A stretch of 6,969 nucleotides of DNA from Rhodospirillaceae bacterium (lineage in GTDB: Bacteria; Pseudomonadota; Alphaproteobacteria; SP197). The stretch lies in the NCBI GenBank assembly GCA_018700655.1, contig JABIUG010000065.1, forward strand, positions 1 through 6,969. Direction: 5' to 3'. Below are positions 6,524 through 6,969 of this stretch, in pieces. How positions within the stretch are numbered: position 1 is the stretch's first letter; the number at the start of each line of letters is the position of its first letter. The notes under the pieces were generated by a model that was not told where the DNA came from, did no database searches, and worked only from the letters and a program-made list of their open reading frames with translations. The translations under genes were made by a program, and so were the position numbers.

Positions 6524-6846
6524 TCACAGGGCTGGCATACGCAGAACAGGTTTGATCACCTTTCCGCTTTCGCTGTCGGCTGCCGCCTGGTTGATGTCTG
6601 CCAGGTCGTAGAAGCTGATCAGCATGTCGAACAGGAAGCGGCCCTGACGGTAAAGCTCGATCAGTTGGGGAATAAAGACATCGGCAATGCTGTCACCTTC
6701 GATGATGCCACGCACCGTGCGGCCAAAGAGCAGGCTGTTGACGTCCAGCACCACTTCGGCTTCACCCTCAGGTGCACCCACGACACCGCAGATACCGCGA
6801 ACATTGAGGCAATCAACGGCTTGCCTGATGGCCTGCCCCGATGAGG
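6524..6846 (-). pseudogene. Zinc-type (MDR) alcohol dehydrogenase, 3' fragment truncated by an IS
   Basis: The C-terminal roughly 105 residues of a medium-chain, zinc-type alcohol dehydrogenase that oxidises alcohols with NAD(P). Typical tail motifs are seen in order: IRQAVDCL, GICGVVGAPEG, GRTVRGIIEGDS, FIPQLIELYRQGRF and SGKVIKPVLRM, then the stop at 6526-6524. Family-like coding continues upstream of the GTG at 6781 through about 6838, so that codon is not the real start. The catalytic zinc-binding N-terminal domain and most of the Rossmann domain are missing. Homology stops where the IS3-type sequence begins, somewhere in 6839-6850, and the frame meets a TAA at 6865-6863. The fragment should be non-functional. 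The edge given is approximate. Confidence 0.8.
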
Positions 6847-6857
6847 TGGTCCACCTT

Positions 6858-6968
6858 CTAAGTTAGAGTCCGGCGGTTGTGGTCGCCCTGCTGGGCTGAC
6901 CGGAGCGTAGCGTAGGTCAGACCTGCAGGGCGCGGCAAGATGGCTTCGGGAGCCGGTGGTTTGTAGCC
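6858..6968 (-). CDS. IS3-family transposase (OrfB, DDE type), C-terminal end only
   Basis: Reading the minus strand from 6968 gives 36 codons starting GYKPPAPEAILPRPAGLTYA and ending RRTLT before TAG at 6860-6858. The opening matches the conserved C-terminal tail of IS3-family OrfB transposases (the HSSLGYRPPAPE type), which follows the DDE integrase core. The rest of the gene and the element lie beyond the window. Family recognition rests on this short tail, so the subgroup is not assigned. Confidence 0.75.
   Translation of the reverse strand, partial: GYKPPAPEAILPRPAGLTYATLRSAQQGDHNRRTLT
6884..6932. repeat. 18-bp imperfect inverted repeat inside the IS end
   Basis: The arm 6884-6901 (CGCCCTGCTGGGCTGACC) pairs with 6915-6932 with 2 mismatches out of 18 around a 13-nt loop containing GCGTAGCGTA. 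It lies within the last codons of the transposase, 24 bp from its stop codon, and could form a strong hairpin in RNA or single-stranded DNA. Confidence 0.75.
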
Positions 6969-6969
6969 C

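Larger units (their letters stand above)
6847..6969 (-). mobile_element. One end of an IS3-family insertion sequence
   Basis: The transposase 3' end and about 11 bp beyond its stop form the element end abutting the alcohol dehydrogenase remnant. The plus-strand sequence from 6847 begins TGGTCCACC, consistent with the TG...CA termini of IS3 elements, but the exact border (6839-6850) and the target duplication cannot be fixed with only one end visible. Confidence 0.65.

Noticed and set aside
6524..6781. 85-residue protein starting at GTG 6781 as a small intact gene
   Set aside because: It is the tail of an alcohol dehydrogenase; coding likeness continues upstream of the GTG until the IS junction.
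1..6969. CRISPR array, tRNA, rRNA or defence system
   Set aside because: No regularly spaced repeats, no cloverleaf or rRNA-like sequence and no nuclease, helicase or toxin-like frames were seen on either strand.

Overview
This GC-rich window reads like a catabolic island of a proteobacterium, most plausibly a marine-type alphaproteobacterium. That assignment is inferred from gene content and base composition, because the window carries no phylogenetic marker. The core is a tight minus-strand operon read from about 6350 down to 1090. It encodes an Asp/Glu racemase / arylmalonate decarboxylase-superfamily enzyme, an 803-residue FAD oxidase fused to a GcvT-like folate domain (dimethylglycine/sarcosine dehydrogenase family), an Fe(II)/2-oxoglutarate oxygenase with an intact HxD...H...R set, and an M24 'pita-bread' hydrolase related to DddP. 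The first three are separated by 1 bp and a 4-bp ATGA overlap, and the fourth follows after 44 bp with a strong GGAGG ribosome binding site.

The M24 gene (2331 to 1090) is interrupted by one in-frame amber codon (1437-1435). Its reading frame and conserved residues continue unbroken on the far side, so this is a clean nonsense change, a sequencing error or readthrough, not a frameshift or decay. Facing it on the plus strand is a second, divergent member of the same M24 family (2 to 1093) whose 5' end lies outside the window. The two genes converge so tightly that both stop codons lie in one CTAG tetranucleotide.

Upstream of the operon (6348-6523) is a 176-bp gap with a possible sigma70-type promoter and a 13-codon micro-ORF preceded by a perfect AGGAGG. 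Beyond it is the 3' remnant of a zinc-type alcohol dehydrogenase gene, cut off by the end of an IS3-family insertion sequence. The last codons of the IS transposase run off the right edge.

Taken together, the operon looks like a pathway for a methylated-amine or onium compound (betaine, N-methyl amino acid or DMSP-like osmolyte). The oxidase would remove N-methyl groups to tetrahydrofolate, the oxygenase would hydroxylate, and the M24 and racemase/decarboxylase-like proteins would handle C-X cleavage or isomerisation. The family assignments are well supported by sequence. The substrate and the order of steps are inference.
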